From Colwellia psychrerythraea (lineage in GTDB: Bacteria > Pseudomonadota > Gammaproteobacteria > Enterobacterales > Alteromonadaceae): a DNA stretch of 64,000 bases. The translations under genes were made by a program, and so were the position numbers. The notes beneath the pieces are model-generated. The model made no database searches. It was not told where the DNA came from and was given only the letters and a program-made list of their open reading frames with translations. This document shows positions 19,335 through 29,327 of this stretch, one piece after another. The DNA lies in the NCBI GenBank assembly GCA_002163005.1, contig MAAF01000054.1:50784-114783 (forward strand). Reading direction: 5' to 3'. Positions within the stretch are counted from its first letter, which is position 1; each line of letters begins with the position of its first letter.

Positions 19335-20483
19335 TTAACTTTGGGTAAATAACAACGTTTTAATCTCGGTAAAGTTTTCTAGGCCTAACAATTGAGATTT
19401 TTGTTCTAATCCACTGAAATCACTATGCCTTGTGGCTAACACATACAAGCAAGACAGCATGAACAATTCCAACTCATCTTGCTTGCTGCCTTTAATTTTT
19501 TGCTGACTCACTTTATCTAAATGATTAAGCTGCTTAATTACGCTGGCGTCAATGTGCCATAAAGACAACATTAAGGTAGAAGCTGAATAGATACTAATAT
19601 TCATTGCTTGATTGATATGCTGATTCAACGACTGTAAATCGTTAATTCCTTGCAATGAGTGCAATATAAGTTCATGTTTAGCTGAGTTTTTATGTGTCAG
19701 TAGTAAAATCCCTAACAACGCAAATATCAGCACCTGTTCGGTCAAAGCACTGTTAAACTTAATATCACCTACCACTGATTTACGCATTAATTGAAAAAAC
19801 TTAGGTGCAATTAAAAAGGCATGGGTAGATTGATCAATAACCCTTTGCTCTACCTGTGATTCAAGTGCATCTTTAACACCGTAAACTACCGCCATATTTA
19901 TCACGGTATTAATCCCTAAATTTCGACTGATTGCTTCTTGAGTATTTCTGGGGGTTTTACCATAAATAGCTTTACTCGCTAACCCCATCACTCGACCAGT
20001 GAAAATGGGATCGCTAGCAACAATTTCAACCACTCTCTCTACGTCTAAATTATCTTGCTCTTTTTCCTGGAGTAGCTGCAGACAACTATTAGGTAAGGGA
20101 GACATGTTTTGGGCGATATCACTTAAATTTTGCTGATTTTTTTTATCACCAACAAGAGATAAATCACGAAATTGAGAAGGAGTGATGCCAAACTTATGAC
20201 GAAAAGCACGCTCAAAAGTAGAACGTTCAGAGTAACCTAACTTTACTACTAAACTATCAATACTCACGTGCTTAGTAAGTAAAGCGTATACACACAACTC
20301 ATTTAAGTATTTTTGCTGAATAAGCTTAAAGGTAGTTTCTTCTTGGCTAAGTTTACGCCGAAACGATGTCATACTCATAGCTAACGCTGCCGCACATTGC
20401 TCTATGGTAAGCGTTGCTGGCACAGCACTTTTTGTTAGTAGGACATTGACCGCTTCGGTGAGTAACAATGGTTTATGATTCAT
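19335..20483 (-). CDS. AraC-type HTH fused to an HDOD domain
   Basis: The N-terminal part (about 15-105) is an AraC-like double helix-turn-helix, with LGYSERSTFERAFRHKFGIT and PSQFR as the recognition part. The C-terminal part (about 125-330) looks like an HDOD domain: SPLPNSCLQLLQEKEQDNLD, IVASDPIFTGRVMGLASKAIYG and AISRNLGINTVINMAV. HDOD domains are signalling modules related to HD phosphohydrolases but lacking the metal site. In AraC regulators the HTH is normally C-terminal after a sensor, so this order is reversed. Role unknown, presumably signal-dependent gene control. Confidence 0.75.
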   Translation of the reverse strand: MNHKPLLLTEAVNVLLTKSAVPATLTIEQCAAALAMSMTSFRRKLSQEETTFKLIQQKYLNELCVYALLTKHVSIDSLVVKLGYSERSTFERAFRHKFGITPSQFRDLSLVGDKKNQQNLSDIAQNMSPLPNSCLQLLQEKEQDNLDVERVVEIVASDPIFTGRVMGLASKAIYGKTPRNTQEAISRNLGINTVINMAVVYGVKDALESQVEQRVIDQSTHAFLIAPKFFQLMRKSVVGDIKFNSALTEQVLIFALLGILLLTHKNSAKHELILHSLQGINDLQSLNQHINQAMNISIYSASTLMLSLWHIDASVIKQLNHLDKVSQQKIKGSKQDELELFMLSCLYVLATRHSDFSGLEQKSQLLGLENFTEIKTLLFTQS

Positions 20484-20799
20484 TTAAATAGTGACTGTAA
20501 ATTAGCGGAATAAAGACCGTTTAATAATGGACTAAATAATACCAAGTACATTAATTAATTCTATTACTCGCTGTTTTAATAGATATTATCGATTATACAG
20601 TTAAGCACTTTATTTGCATCTTGATATCAATTTTATATTTACGTTTCTTAACTGATGAAAAGAACCAATAATCTTTAACCTATAAAAACACCTACAATCA
20701 AATAGCTCTAAACTTTCTGAATAACGGGCTATTTCTCGACGTTTTAATGACGATAATCACCTAAAAGGGAGTGTTGAGTGAGTACCGCTAGAGTTCAGG
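20484..20799. other. Intergenic region
   Basis: These 316 bases lie between two minus-strand genes. They are AT-rich with no open frame. A short palindrome TTGATATCAA occurs near 20622. No other structure was recognised. Confidence 0.4.
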
Positions 20800-21465
20800 T
20801 TACTTCGCTAAAGCCGCTAACTCTAATGTAACATGGTCTATGCCCTGCCTAGCGATTTTCTTATTCAACTCAGCCTGTTTAGCACTTAATAAAGAAATAC
20901 CTTCTACTGTGATATCAAACGCCTTCCATTGTCCTGTTTTTTTGTTTTTTCTCATTTGAAAAACAATATCAATGGTTGGTGCGCCTTGATCAATGATTTG
21001 TGTTTTCACACCAATAATTCTTTTACCTTTAGTGGGTTTTTCAGATTCAAAAATGACTTCTTGGTTTTTATACTTAGATAAAGCAACAGAGTAAGTTCTT
21101 ACCAAATAATGACGCATCGCTTTTACAAATTCAGCACGTTGTTCTTTCGATATCTTTTTCAAATGTTTACCTAAAATACGATATGAAGCATAGCGATAAT
21201 CTATCGATGGCATTAATTCTTCTTCTACAATATCGCGCATTAAATGAGGGAATTTTTCAATCGCTTGCTGATTAGCTGAAATACGCGAAAACAAGTTGGT
21301 GCCCGCTGTTTTTAATACCACATAAGGTGAGGCATTCTCTACCGGAGAAACAGAAGAAGATACTGAACTTGCCGATGCGGTTGCACTAGATGAAGTTGCT
21401 AATGCTTCAGGAGTAGTAGAGAGTAATACAAAAGCTATAATGCTTGTTGTTATGAGTGCTCGCAT
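20800..21465 (-). CDS. MlaC / toluene-tolerance Ttg2D-like phospholipid-binding protein
   Basis: A periplasmic protein with a signal peptide (MRALITTSIIAFVLLSTTPE, then ALA), a Ser-rich linker and the MlaC fold (about 55-220). Typical parts are YVVLKTAGTNLFSRISANQQ, MRDIVEEELMPSIDYRYASY, and VKAMRHYLVRTYSVALSKY. MlaC carries phospholipids between the outer and inner membranes. The start at 21465 is supported by AAGGA nine bases upstream; an ATG 45 bases earlier would run into the operator. The other mla genes are absent here, so this is an orphan MlaC, probably under TetR control. Confidence 0.82.
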   Translation of the reverse strand: MRALITTSIIAFVLLSTTPEALATSSSATASASSVSSSVSPVENASPYVVLKTAGTNLFSRISANQQAIEKFPHLMRDIVEEELMPSIDYRYASYRILGKHLKKISKEQRAEFVKAMRHYLVRTYSVALSKYKNQEVIFESEKPTKGKRIIGVKTQIIDQGAPTIDIVFQMRKNKKTGQWKAFDITVEGISLLSAKQAELNKKIARQGIDHVTLELAALAK

Positions 21466-21512
21466 GAGAAAGTGATCCTTAAATATAAAAGAAGTATTGG
21501 AAATTGGCAATT

Positions 21513-21573
21513 ACATACCGACCAAGCGGTTTATAATTGATAGCGAGATAATACCACCGACCGATCGGTATGT
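21513..21573. promoter_or_regulatory. Two candidate TetR operators upstream of the MlaC-like gene
   Basis: Two 18-base sites share the core CGGTATGT: ACATACCGACCAAGCGGT at 21513-21530 (opposite orientation) and ACCGACCGATCGGTATGT at 21556-21573. A third copy stands before the tetR gene. Their position 48-108 bases before the mlaC start suggests repression by the adjacent TetR protein. Confidence 0.6.
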
Positions 21574-21707
21574 TAAAGGTATTTTAAAGAATAAAAAAGT
21601 TTACGAAAGTGTAAATAGGAATAAGCACGTGTTGCTGTATATACCACGTATTATTAAAATCAGATAAGTGCTTTAAGGGAGAGAACAAAGCACTGAGATG
21701 AAATGAA

Positions 21708-22292
21708 TTACTTTTTCAATGCTCTAATATAAAGACATAACTCAGCAATAACTTGCTGAAATAATAATTTATTACGCGAGCTTTTACTCAAACTTGTAGC
21801 GCCATTCAAGGTAGCAACAATAAAGTACCCCACTTGGCTAAACGCTAAATTCTCACGTAAATCACCACGAATTCGCTCAAGCGCATCAACAATCATTTGA
21901 TTCAATTGTTCCTGCATACACAGTATACGTAAACGAAAGCCCTCATCAACATTGGCCATTTCTTCACAAAGATTATTAAGTGGGCAGCCACAAACAACTT
22001 CACTGCAAGACATTTGTTCAGTCATTGAAGTTAAAAAATCACACAAGCCTTCAATAGGGTCATCAACAGTCAGCGGTGTCTGCCATACGTTTAGAAACAT
22101 CGGAGTATAAACTTCTTCAAATACGGCATAACCCAGCTCTATTTTACTAGTGAAGTGGTAGTACAGTGCACCTTTTGATATTTCACAGCGATTGAGAATA
22201 ACTGATAAGCTGGTTGCTTTAAAACCATGTTGATGAATTTCATCAGCAGCCACGGTTAAAATATTCTGGCGGGTTTGCTCTGCATCACTCAT
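21708..22292 (-). CDS. TetR/AcrR-family repressor
   Basis: A 194-residue regulator. The N-terminal HTH (about 8-55) has the family pattern ILTVAADEIHQHGFKATSLS and CEISKGALYYHFTSKIELGY. The C-terminal ligand domain has a Cys-containing segment, EQMSCSEVVCGCPLNNLCEE, as in the subfamily with a GCP.N...E motif. Sites sharing CGGTATGT stand both before this gene and before the MlaC-like gene, so autoregulation and control of mlaC are likely. Ligand unknown. Confidence 0.88.
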   Translation of the reverse strand: MSDAEQTRQNILTVAADEIHQHGFKATSLSVILNRCEISKGALYYHFTSKIELGYAVFEEVYTPMFLNVWQTPLTVDDPIEGLCDFLTSMTEQMSCSEVVCGCPLNNLCEEMANVDEGFRLRILCMQEQLNQMIVDALERIRGDLRENLAFSQVGYFIVATLNGATSLSKSSRNKLLFQQVIAELCLYIRALKK

Positions 22293-22340
22293 GGCTACGA
22301 CTCAATTATTTTACTAAACGGTTTAATCACCTAAATAATA

Positions 22341-22358
22341 ACCAACCGCTCGGTATGT
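22341..22358. promoter_or_regulatory. Candidate TetR operator upstream of tetR
   Basis: ACCAACCGCTCGGTATGT lies 49 bases before the TetR start. It shares ACC at its left end and TCGGTATGT at its right end with the site at 21556, which is consistent with autorepression. Confidence 0.55.
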
Positions 22359-22615
22359 TGCAAGCATTGCTTAAAAACTCTCCCTTGTAATTGTGATCAT
22401 TCCAATATAGAACTAGACCATTTCTAATGAAGCTGGATCTGTATTGGGGACGGTTATTAAGCTCGATAGTCATAACTGTAAATTAATACAGAGAAATTAA
22501 ACTTATTAATTAAAAAAACTTTGTAATAAAGTGCATCAATAGAGCAAGTACTTACTAAATTTAATGTCTTGTATTTAACCGTTTTTCCTCATAAAAAAGT
22601 AAGTCACATAGACAA

Positions 22616-23059
22616 TCAAATTGGTATGACATCAGACTCTGACTCCATCATAGCGACAATTCGTAGCACTGAAGAAAGCAATTGGTTTTGTTCCCATGGC
22701 TCCAACGCTTGAAATTGTGTAATGAAAGCAGCGGGCAATAATTGTGGCACTTGTAGCAACAAGCTTGCCCCTTTGTTGGTTACAAAAAGTTCTACCCTTC
22801 GTTTATCATAGTCACTGCGCTTGCGTTGCACTAGTTTGTTTACTTCCAAACGGTCAATAATGGTGGTGACCGTGGCAGGACTGAGGTTAACGGCTTGCGC
22901 CACCATTTTTGCCATTGGTCCCTTTAATTCGACAATTTTTTTTATGACCAATAACTGAGGACCAGTTAAGCCAAACTGCTTGTTTAATTGTTTAGAGTGC
23001 AGGTCAACCTCACGATTAACTTGCCGTAAAGACAATATGAGCTGCTCATATATTTCCAC
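22616..23059 (-). CDS. MarR-family transcriptional regulator
   Basis: A 147-residue winged-helix protein. The recognition region is clear (MVAQAVNLSPATVTTIIDRL, then KLVQRKRSDYDKRRVELFVT), with the wing motif DKRR. It lies after the porin/BCCT/bet cluster on the same strand, but a gap of 250 bases and the order suggest an independent transcript. It may act on the neighbouring betaine genes or on itself; the sequence does not show which. Confidence 0.88.
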   Translation of the reverse strand: MEIYEQLILSLRQVNREVDLHSKQLNKQFGLTGPQLLVIKKIVELKGPMAKMVAQAVNLSPATVTTIIDRLEVNKLVQRKRSDYDKRRVELFVTNKGASLLLQVPQLLPAAFITQFQALEPWEQNQLLSSVLRIVAMMESESDVIPI

Positions 23060-23309
23060 AGTATCAATCCAACTATTAACTAAGTGACTGATACCAATTG
23101 AACTAAATAAGTGGTCATTTTCAAGTGGCTTAAATATCCAATAACAGCGTTACTTTCAATCCCAATAGCCAGCTATTGCTCAATCAAGCGCCTTGTTCTT
23201 GAAAATTTATTCTCACTGAATTCTGTAACCTTATCTAATACAAATGGTATAAAAGGTAAACCCCTTCGCCTAAATCAAAGGAGTTTACTTACTTTTGTAC
23301 TAAGGCAAC

Positions 23310-24029
23310 TTAAAAACTAAACGTTCTTGATACCGATAACACCACTCGACTGTCTGATGTTTCCCAATCCATACTGGTATCTTCTGCCGCTAGGTTAAAG
23401 TCAAATCCACTGAAGCTGGCCATGTATTCGATACGGTAATGGTTATATGATTTCTCATCAAAATTATTACCCCAACCCCACTTATTAACATCGTCTGACG
23501 TTGAACGATCGATACTTAGACGGATATTATGACCTTCACTTACGGTGAAGGTGTGCGCGGCCATCATAATATAATGACCAGCGCCGGTACCAAAGTAATC
23601 CCAGGCATACCAAAAGTTTAACTCGGTATCACCCATAGATGAGTTATAGCCAAACTTGGTATATGCCTCACCGTACGCATAATCACTTGACGCATCATCA
23701 CCATGGTAGGTGTAATAAGCTACGCCAGCGTCTAAACCGATTTTTTCGTTCAGTTGCCAGTAATTTCCAACATAAGCATCCCATTCAATATTGGTATCAT
23801 CACTTCCACCAAAGTCAACATTACTCGCCCAGGTCCCCAGATAAAAACCACCCTCTCCCGCATAGTCTACACTTGCTTGTAAAGCTGGATCATTACTCGT
23901 TTGACTGACCCCGTTAAAGGTGTAATCCGAAGCAAGATTTACCGTTGATGAGACATCAGCATGTGCACTACCTGCGGCTAATAAGCAAGTAGCAGCTAAT
24001 GAGATTAATTTTTTATTCATTATATTCAT
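23310..24029 (-). CDS. TorF-family porin of the choline-uptake cluster
   Basis: An outer-membrane beta-barrel of 239 residues. The signal peptide ends SAHA, then VSSTVNLASDYTFNGVSQTS, the same opening pattern as the protein at 4344-5033. FYLGTWASNVDFGG is also shared. The last residues RVVLSVSRTFSF end in Phe, as expected for barrel assembly. It is the last gene of betI-betB-betA-BCCT-porin, 60 bases after the transporter, so it may let choline or betaine through the outer membrane (inference from context). Confidence 0.83.
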   Translation of the reverse strand: MNIMNKKLISLAATCLLAAGSAHADVSSTVNLASDYTFNGVSQTSNDPALQASVDYAGEGGFYLGTWASNVDFGGSDDTNIEWDAYVGNYWQLNEKIGLDAGVAYYTYHGDDASSDYAYGEAYTKFGYNSSMGDTELNFWYAWDYFGTGAGHYIMMAAHTFTVSEGHNIRLSIDRSTSDDVNKWGWGNNFDEKSYNHYRIEYMASFSGFDFNLAAEDTSMDWETSDSRVVLSVSRTFSF

Positions 24030-24089
24030 TGTAAATTCCTGTAATAATTTTTAGTTTTTATTTTATTTTATTAGTTTTTATTTTATAAA

Positions 24090-25307
24090 TTAATCGGCTA
24101 AGTCAATTCTATGAAAGTCAACTTGATTAGCTGATAACGAGCAATCTATTGCTTTTACCGCCTTGAACTTCTTGACTAAAATATAGCCAAAACAGCCAAA
24201 GAAAAGTCCAATAACTACAGCTCCAACCCATTGTATTTGTAAGAAATCCAATTTAAATAGCAGAGTTAATAAACTCAAGGCAACGATATTGCCGACAAGG
24301 TATTTTGCTGTCCCTAGTTTCTTCACAGTCATGCCAAGGTTATCGGTGTATAAACGAACCAGAGAATCAAGCGAGTTGATAACAAAAGTGATGCCGACGA
24401 TAATCATAGCTAAGTTATAAAACCCGCTGGTATCAATGCTGTTGACGCTGTAGTAATACAACACGGCAAACCAGGCAGCTATGGGGAGTGACGGAATAAC
24501 TAACATCGCAGCCAACACTTGGTAAGTACGTAAACCGCCAACAAAACGTGAGGTAAACTGACCGATCATAATGCTCCAAGCAAACCACCAATAAAGGTAA
24601 AATTCATGATAATCATTAAGCGGCAGGACAAATTTATCTAGATTACCGAAATAACCACCAAGTAAACCTATGGTTGAAACAAATTCGCCAACACTTGAAC
24701 CTTCTCCCATAAAGGCACCAGCCCACATCACAACAATTAAGGCTAAAAAGGCCCAGGTAGTTGCCAGACTTAACAGACGCACATAACGAATGTGAGTGCT
24801 TGAATAAACCGAGGCACAGATCACGGCAAACACAATTAAATAGAAGCTAGTAACCAGCGTTTCGCCATCGCCCAGTTGCGGCATATACCAAGGTAAATTG
24901 GTTAACAACAAGTAAGCGGTAAAGGCACAAGTACCAATAATAACGAAGTTATTGATAAACTTAATTAATGGCAGTTCAAAAAACTTAACGCGTGGTTCTA
25001 TCACACAAAAATAGAAACAAGTCAGGAAATAGAAGCCCCAAATGAGGAAGGCCCAGAAGCCGAACTCAATAGCGAGTGGATTAGTAAAGCCATATTCCGG
25101 ACTGGCCGCTAAATCGGCATAACCGGCGAACTCAGTCAATGGAAACATAATAAGTCCCACATCAAGTCCTGAGGTGAAAAGAATGGCGATGAAAGTAAAG
25201 GTATGCACCGGAGTCACCCCAATACATTTTACGTTACCCCAGCGTATTAAAATAAATACGATGGCAACAAAGGTGAAAATTAATCCTGCCGATAGCCAAG
25301 CTGTCAT
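24090..25307 (-). CDS. Short divergent BCCT-type transporter (probable choline uptake)
   Basis: An inner-membrane protein with about 10-11 hydrophobic helices in only 405 residues, where classical BCCT carriers have about 500-700. The family signature is recognisable in FYLYWWFAWSIMIGQFTSRF followed by VGGLRTYQVL, which parallels the WW..W....G....R...GRT motif of BCCT proteins. It lies between betA and a porin gene, so choline import is the natural role. The N-terminal part is shorter than in typical members and the glycine-rich TM3 motif is not obvious, so substrate and coupling ion remain open. Confidence 0.75.
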   Translation of the reverse strand: MTAWLSAGLIFTFVAIVFILIRWGNVKCIGVTPVHTFTFIAILFTSGLDVGLIMFPLTEFAGYADLAASPEYGFTNPLAIEFGFWAFLIWGFYFLTCFYFCVIEPRVKFFELPLIKFINNFVIIGTCAFTAYLLLTNLPWYMPQLGDGETLVTSFYLIVFAVICASVYSSTHIRYVRLLSLATTWAFLALIVVMWAGAFMGEGSSVGEFVSTIGLLGGYFGNLDKFVLPLNDYHEFYLYWWFAWSIMIGQFTSRFVGGLRTYQVLAAMLVIPSLPIAAWFAVLYYYSVNSIDTSGFYNLAMIIVGITFVINSLDSLVRLYTDNLGMTVKKLGTAKYLVGNIVALSLLTLLFKLDFLQIQWVGAVVIGLFFGCFGYILVKKFKAVKAIDCSLSANQVDFHRIDLAD

Positions 25308-25419
25308 AATAATTGCTCCCTACTGTGTTGCTGATTTAAATAATTCATACTTTTCTCCTTAACTCATGTTTAGTTTTTGTTTTAATTAATGTTAAAGTTT
25401 TATGATAAATTTTAGATAG

Positions 25420-27105
25420 TTAGATTACCTTTCGTGTTGCCTCCTTAGGACGTTGCTGCGCTTGCCAGTTTGGTGTAACGTCTACTTTTGCATTCGACGG
25501 GGCGAGCGTATCCAAGCCGCGAATAATATCGGCAGCACGCTCCGCTACCATGATAGTTGGCGCGTTTAAATTTCCATTTGGGATGGTTGGAAAAATCGAT
25601 GAGTCCACTACACGTAAGCCTTTAATACCTCTGACTCTGGTTTGCGGATCAACCACAGCCAAATCATCAACACCCATTTTGCATGAACATGATGGATGAT
25701 AGGCGCTCTCCACTGCTGAACGTACAAAGGCATCAATTTCTTCATCAGTCTGAATATGAGCGCCGGGTTGAATTTCTTCACCGCGGTATTCATCAAGCGC
25801 AGGTTGATGAATAATCTCTCGAGTTAAGCGAACACAGGCTCTAAATCCAGCGCGATCTTCTTCATGTTCAAGGTAGTTAAAGCTGATTTTAGGAGCTGCT
25901 TTAGGGTCATTAGATACAACATTAACGCTGCCACGGCTCTTAGGTTTGTTATGGCCAACATGGACTTGAAAACCATCTCCAGCAAAGGCTTCTTTACCGT
26001 CATAACGCATTGCAGCAGGTAAAAAGTGATATTGTAAATCAGGCCATTCAACATTAGCTTTAGAACGAATAAAACCACAAGATTCAAAATGGTTAGTGGC
26101 ACCTAAACCGTCTTTATTTAAGATCCAACGTGTGCCGATCAAAAACTTGTTCCACAAGCCCAATTTGCCATTCAGAGAGATTGGCTGATTGCATTTAAAT
26201 TGAAAATAAAATTCTAGATGATCTTGTAAGTTCTGACCTACGCCGGGTAAGTCATGTACTGTTTCAATGCCCGCTGCGGTTAATACTTTCTTTGCACCTA
26301 TGCCTGAGAGTTGCAGTAAATGCGGCGAACCAATAGAACCAGCAGATAGAATAACTTCTTTGTTAACATGAACATCAACAATCTTCCCTTTGCGTTCATA
26401 GCGAATACCAACAGCAGTTTTATTTTCGAGCAATACCTTATGTACTAGGGCATGGGTGATCACGGTTAAATTTTTACGCGTCATCGCTGGACGTAAATAA
26501 GCATTAGCTGTCGAACAACGCACACCGTTTTTAACCGTCATGTGCATGGCACCAAAGCCTTCTTGTTGACTACCGTTATAGTCATCGGTGGAAAAATATC
26601 CCGCATCGACTCCCGCATCAACAAAAGCTTTATAAAGTGGATTAGCCATTTTGTTGCCGTTATTAACGCCTAATGGTCCGTCGTTGCCACGATATTCATC
26701 GCCACCAAAAGCCCAAGTTTCAGCCTTCTTAAAGTAAGGCAAGCAATGGGCATAATCCCAATTGTCTGCGCCATACTGCTGCCATTCATCGAAATCTCGC
26801 GCATGACCACGTACATACACCATGCCATTAATCGACGAAGACCCACCCAAAACCTTGCCTCGTGGGCAATGCATACGTCGATTATCAATGAAAGGCTCTG
26901 GCTCTGTTTCAAATTGCCAAGCATATTTACTGCTATTCATCGGGATGGATAAAGCGGTGGGCATTTGGATAAAAATACTTTTATCGCTGCCACCTGTCTC
27001 TAACAACAGTACATTTGAGTTACCGTCTTCAGACAAGCGATTAGCCAATACACAGCCCGCAGAGCCCGCGCCAACAATAATGTAATCATATAGATGTGTT
27101 TTCAT
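25420..27105 (-). CDS. betA: Choline dehydrogenase
   Basis: A FAD-dependent GMC oxidoreductase that oxidises choline to betaine aldehyde at the membrane and passes electrons to the respiratory chain. The N-terminal dinucleotide motif is [20 protein letters not shown]. The GMC signatures are [20 protein letters not shown] and [15 protein letters not shown]. The catalytic His region is [12 protein letters not shown], with [19 protein letters not shown] at the end. The start is taken at 27105; a TTG 24 bases upstream is possible. It follows betB in the bet operon. Confidence 0.95.
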   Translation of the reverse strand: MKTHLYDYIIVGAGSAGCVLANRLSEDGNSNVLLLETGGSDKSIFIQMPTALSIPMNSSKYAWQFETEPEPFIDNRRMHCPRGKVLGGSSSINGMVYVRGHARDFDEWQQYGADNWDYAHCLPYFKKAETWAFGGDEYRGNDGPLGVNNGNKMANPLYKAFVDAGVDAGYFSTDDYNGSQQEGFGAMHMTVKNGVRCSTANAYLRPAMTRKNLTVITHALVHKVLLENKTAVGIRYERKGKIVDVHVNKEVILSAGSIGSPHLLQLSGIGAKKVLTAAGIETVHDLPGVGQNLQDHLEFYFQFKCNQPISLNGKLGLWNKFLIGTRWILNKDGLGATNHFESCGFIRSKANVEWPDLQYHFLPAAMRYDGKEAFAGDGFQVHVGHNKPKSRGSVNVVSNDPKAAPKISFNYLEHEEDRAGFRACVRLTREIIHQPALDEYRGEEIQPGAHIQTDEEIDAFVRSAVESAYHPSCSCKMGVDDLAVVDPQTRVRGIKGLRVVDSSIFPTIPNGNLNAPTIMVAERAADIIRGLDTLAPSNAKVDVTPNWQAQQRPKEATRKVI

Positions 27106-27141
27106 AATTTTATAACCAAGTAAGTTCAAAAAGGACTAAGT

Positions 27142-28605
27142 TTAAAAAGGACTTTCAAGTGGTTCTAAGCCAACATATACCGCTTTAATTTGGGTATAGT
27201 GGTTTAATGTCGCTAGACCATTTTCTCGGCCAATGCCCGATAGTTTATAGCCACCAACAGGCATTTCCGCCGGTGAAAGTCCGTAACTATTGATCCAACA
27301 AATGCCCGCTTGCATTTGATGTATAACCCGATGAGCACGACTAATGTCTTGGGTGAATACCCCGGCAGCTAAGCCAAATTCAGTGGCATTAGCACGCTTG
27401 ATCACTTCGTCTTCATCGTCAAAGGTCAACACTGACATTACCGGACCAAAAATTTCTTCACAGCAAATACGCATCGTATCGTTACAATCAGTGAATATGG
27501 TGGGTTCGACAAAATAGCCGGAGTCACAACCTATTGGGCTTACCGCAGCGCCACCTTGTAACAAGGTCGCACCTTCTTTAAGGCCTAGGTCGATATAATC
27601 GAGTACTAAACGTTGGTGCTTGGCTGAGATAAGTGCGCCAAAGTTAGTTTCAGGGTCCATTGGGTCGCCAACAATAATGTTGTTTTTAGTGCGCTCTACT
27701 AATTTCTTAATAAAGGTTGGATAAATCTCTTTTTGCACAAAAACGCGTGTGCCATTGGTGCAAATTTCGCCTTGGGTATAAAAATTACCTAACATCGCCG
27801 CCGACACAGCATTATCAACATCAGCGTCATCAAAAATAATAAGCGGTGATTTTCCACCAAGTTCCATGGTGACATCTTTTAAAGTGGTTGCAGCACCCGC
27901 CATTACCTTCTTACCGGTACCCACTTCACCAGTAAAAGAAACTTTAGCAATATCTGGATGATGGCTTAACCAAGAGCCAACCTCTCCGTCTCCTTGCAGT
28001 ACGTTAAATACTCCATCTGGCAAACCTGCTTCACTAAAAATCTCTGCTAGTTTGAGAGCACCTAACGGTGTTTCTTCTGAGGGTTTAAATATCATGGCAT
28101 TACCACAAGCTAGAGCTGGCGCAGCCTTCCAACAAGCAATTTGCAATGGGTAATTCCATGCGCCAATACCAGCACAAATACCTAAAGCCTCGCGGCGTGT
28201 GTAGTAAAAATCAGCGCCAACTTGTTGCTGATTACCTTCAATGCCTGGTGCCAGACCTGCAAAAAACTCAATAGAGTCGGCGCCAGACTGCACATCAACC
28301 ACGCTAGCCTCTTGCCATGGTTTGCCCGTATCTAAGACTTCAACTTCTGCCAATTCATCATTTCGTTCACGCAGCAAGTCGACAGCTTTTAGTAATATTC
28401 GGCTGCGTTCGGTCGCGCTCATCGCAGACCACACGGCAAATCCTCGCTTAGCGCTTTCGATAGCCTTACGTTTTATCAGTTCATCAGCTATTTCTACCTG
28501 ATAAATTACCTGACCCGTTGCAGGGTTAGTAACATCAAACGTTTCCCCTGTGCCATTGCTTGTATATGCACCATCAACATAGTTTTTATATTTGATTAGA
28601 GGCAT
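27142..28605 (-). CDS. betB: Betaine aldehyde dehydrogenase
   Basis: An NAD(P)-dependent aldehyde dehydrogenase that makes glycine betaine. It has the fold's landmarks: [20 protein letters not shown], the NAD-binding [12 protein letters not shown], the catalytic Glu in [15 protein letters not shown] and the catalytic Cys in [12 protein letters not shown]. The start at 28605 has AGGAGA placed correctly; an ATG pair 27 bases upstream lacks a site. The start overlaps the end of betI by 20 bases, so the two are translationally linked. Confidence 0.95.
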   Translation of the reverse strand: MPLIKYKNYVDGAYTSNGTGETFDVTNPATGQVIYQVEIADELIKRKAIESAKRGFAVWSAMSATERSRILLKAVDLLRERNDELAEVEVLDTGKPWQEASVVDVQSGADSIEFFAGLAPGIEGNQQQVGADFYYTRREALGICAGIGAWNYPLQIACWKAAPALACGNAMIFKPSEETPLGALKLAEIFSEAGLPDGVFNVLQGDGEVGSWLSHHPDIAKVSFTGEVGTGKKVMAGAATTLKDVTMELGGKSPLIIFDDADVDNAVSAAMLGNFYTQGEICTNGTRVFVQKEIYPTFIKKLVERTKNNIIVGDPMDPETNFGALISAKHQRLVLDYIDLGLKEGATLLQGGAAVSPIGCDSGYFVEPTIFTDCNDTMRICCEEIFGPVMSVLTFDDEDEVIKRANATEFGLAAGVFTQDISRAHRVIHQMQAGICWINSYGLSPAEMPVGGYKLSGIGRENGLATLNHYTQIKAVYVGLEPLESPF

Positions 28606-29197
28606 TCGATATCTCCTGTTTAATAACATCATTAATAAATTTTTTGCATAGCAGTTCAGCTGCTATAAATTCTTGTTCGGCATTTTCACTCAAAGCACTT
28701 CTAAGCCAAAATCCATCAATCATCGCTGCCGTTTGCTTGGCTGCGTTAGCTGCAGACTCAGGATCAAGCAACTCTTTAAAAGAGAAAAGTAAATTGCTAT
28801 AGAGACGATTGCTATTGATCGATTGTAATCGCGCCATTGCAGGGTCATGCATCGACATCGCCCAAAAACTTAACCAGGTTTTGGTTGCCAGTATAGAACG
28901 CTGAAATTCGGTAAAATTGGCTTCAACAATTAAATGCAGCCTGATGTGTGAGGGTGGGTTCTCTTCGGTAATACGCTCTAAAAGAGATTGTTGTAATTGA
29001 TCGAGTAAATAACTAACAGTCGCCTCTATCAACTCTTTTTTCCCACCAAAATAATGACTGATAATACCCGACGACATACCAGCAATTCGGCTAATAGACA
29101 CTATGGTAGTATTTTGCAAACCACGCTCAGAAATAGATCTTAACGTAGCATCAATAAGCTGTTGCCTGCGTAACGGTTTGATACCTAATTTCGGCAT
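28586..29197 (-). CDS. betI: BetI repressor (TetR family)
   Basis: Choline-responsive repressor of the bet genes. It begins [20 protein letters not shown], nearly the canonical BetI start, with the [23 protein letters not shown]. The C-terminal domain has [18 protein letters not shown], also typical. I place the start at 29197, where GAGAG precedes the ATG, not 45 bases upstream. It is the first gene of the bet operon, and a perfect 14-bp palindrome just upstream is a good operator candidate. Confidence 0.93.
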   Translation of the reverse strand: MPKLGIKPLRRQQLIDATLRSISERGLQNTTIVSISRIAGMSSGIISHYFGGKKELIEATVSYLLDQLQQSLLERITEENPPSHIRLHLIVEANFTEFQRSILATKTWLSFWAMSMHDPAMARLQSINSNRLYSNLLFSFKELLDPESAANAAKQTAAMIDGFWLRSALSENAEQEFIAAELLCKKFINDVIKQEISNASNQI

Positions 29198-29219
29198 ATT
29201 AACTCTCTTCTTGTTTTTA

Positions 29220-29233
29220 ATTGAACGTTCAAT
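29220..29233. promoter_or_regulatory. betI: Candidate BetI operator
   Basis: ATTGAACGTTCAAT is a perfect 14-bp palindrome 23 bases upstream of the betI start. This is the position and symmetry expected for an autoregulated TetR-family protein. The duplicate at 33553 keeps only the left half intact (ATTGAACG, then ATTAAT). Confidence 0.55.
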
Positions 29234-29313
29234 CAATAACAAAAGTAATGCTTAGTAAACGAACTGTCAAGTCTAAAAATTGGTTCTTAAATCATATTTT
29301 TCGCTGCCAAAGT

Positions 29314-29327
29314 TTGATTTAAATCAA
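29314..29327. promoter_or_regulatory. FNR-type box upstream of betI
   Basis: TTGATTTAAATCAA fits the FNR/Anr/EtrA consensus TTGAT-N4-ATCAA exactly. It lies 117 bases before betI. The same pattern occurs at 33647, 50228, 59339 and 61101. Confidence 0.6.

Noticed and set aside
24090..25307. Truncated pseudogene of a BCCT carrier
   Set aside because: The frame is uninterrupted, has its own start, keeps about 10-11 helices and is in an intact operon, so a short variant is more likely.
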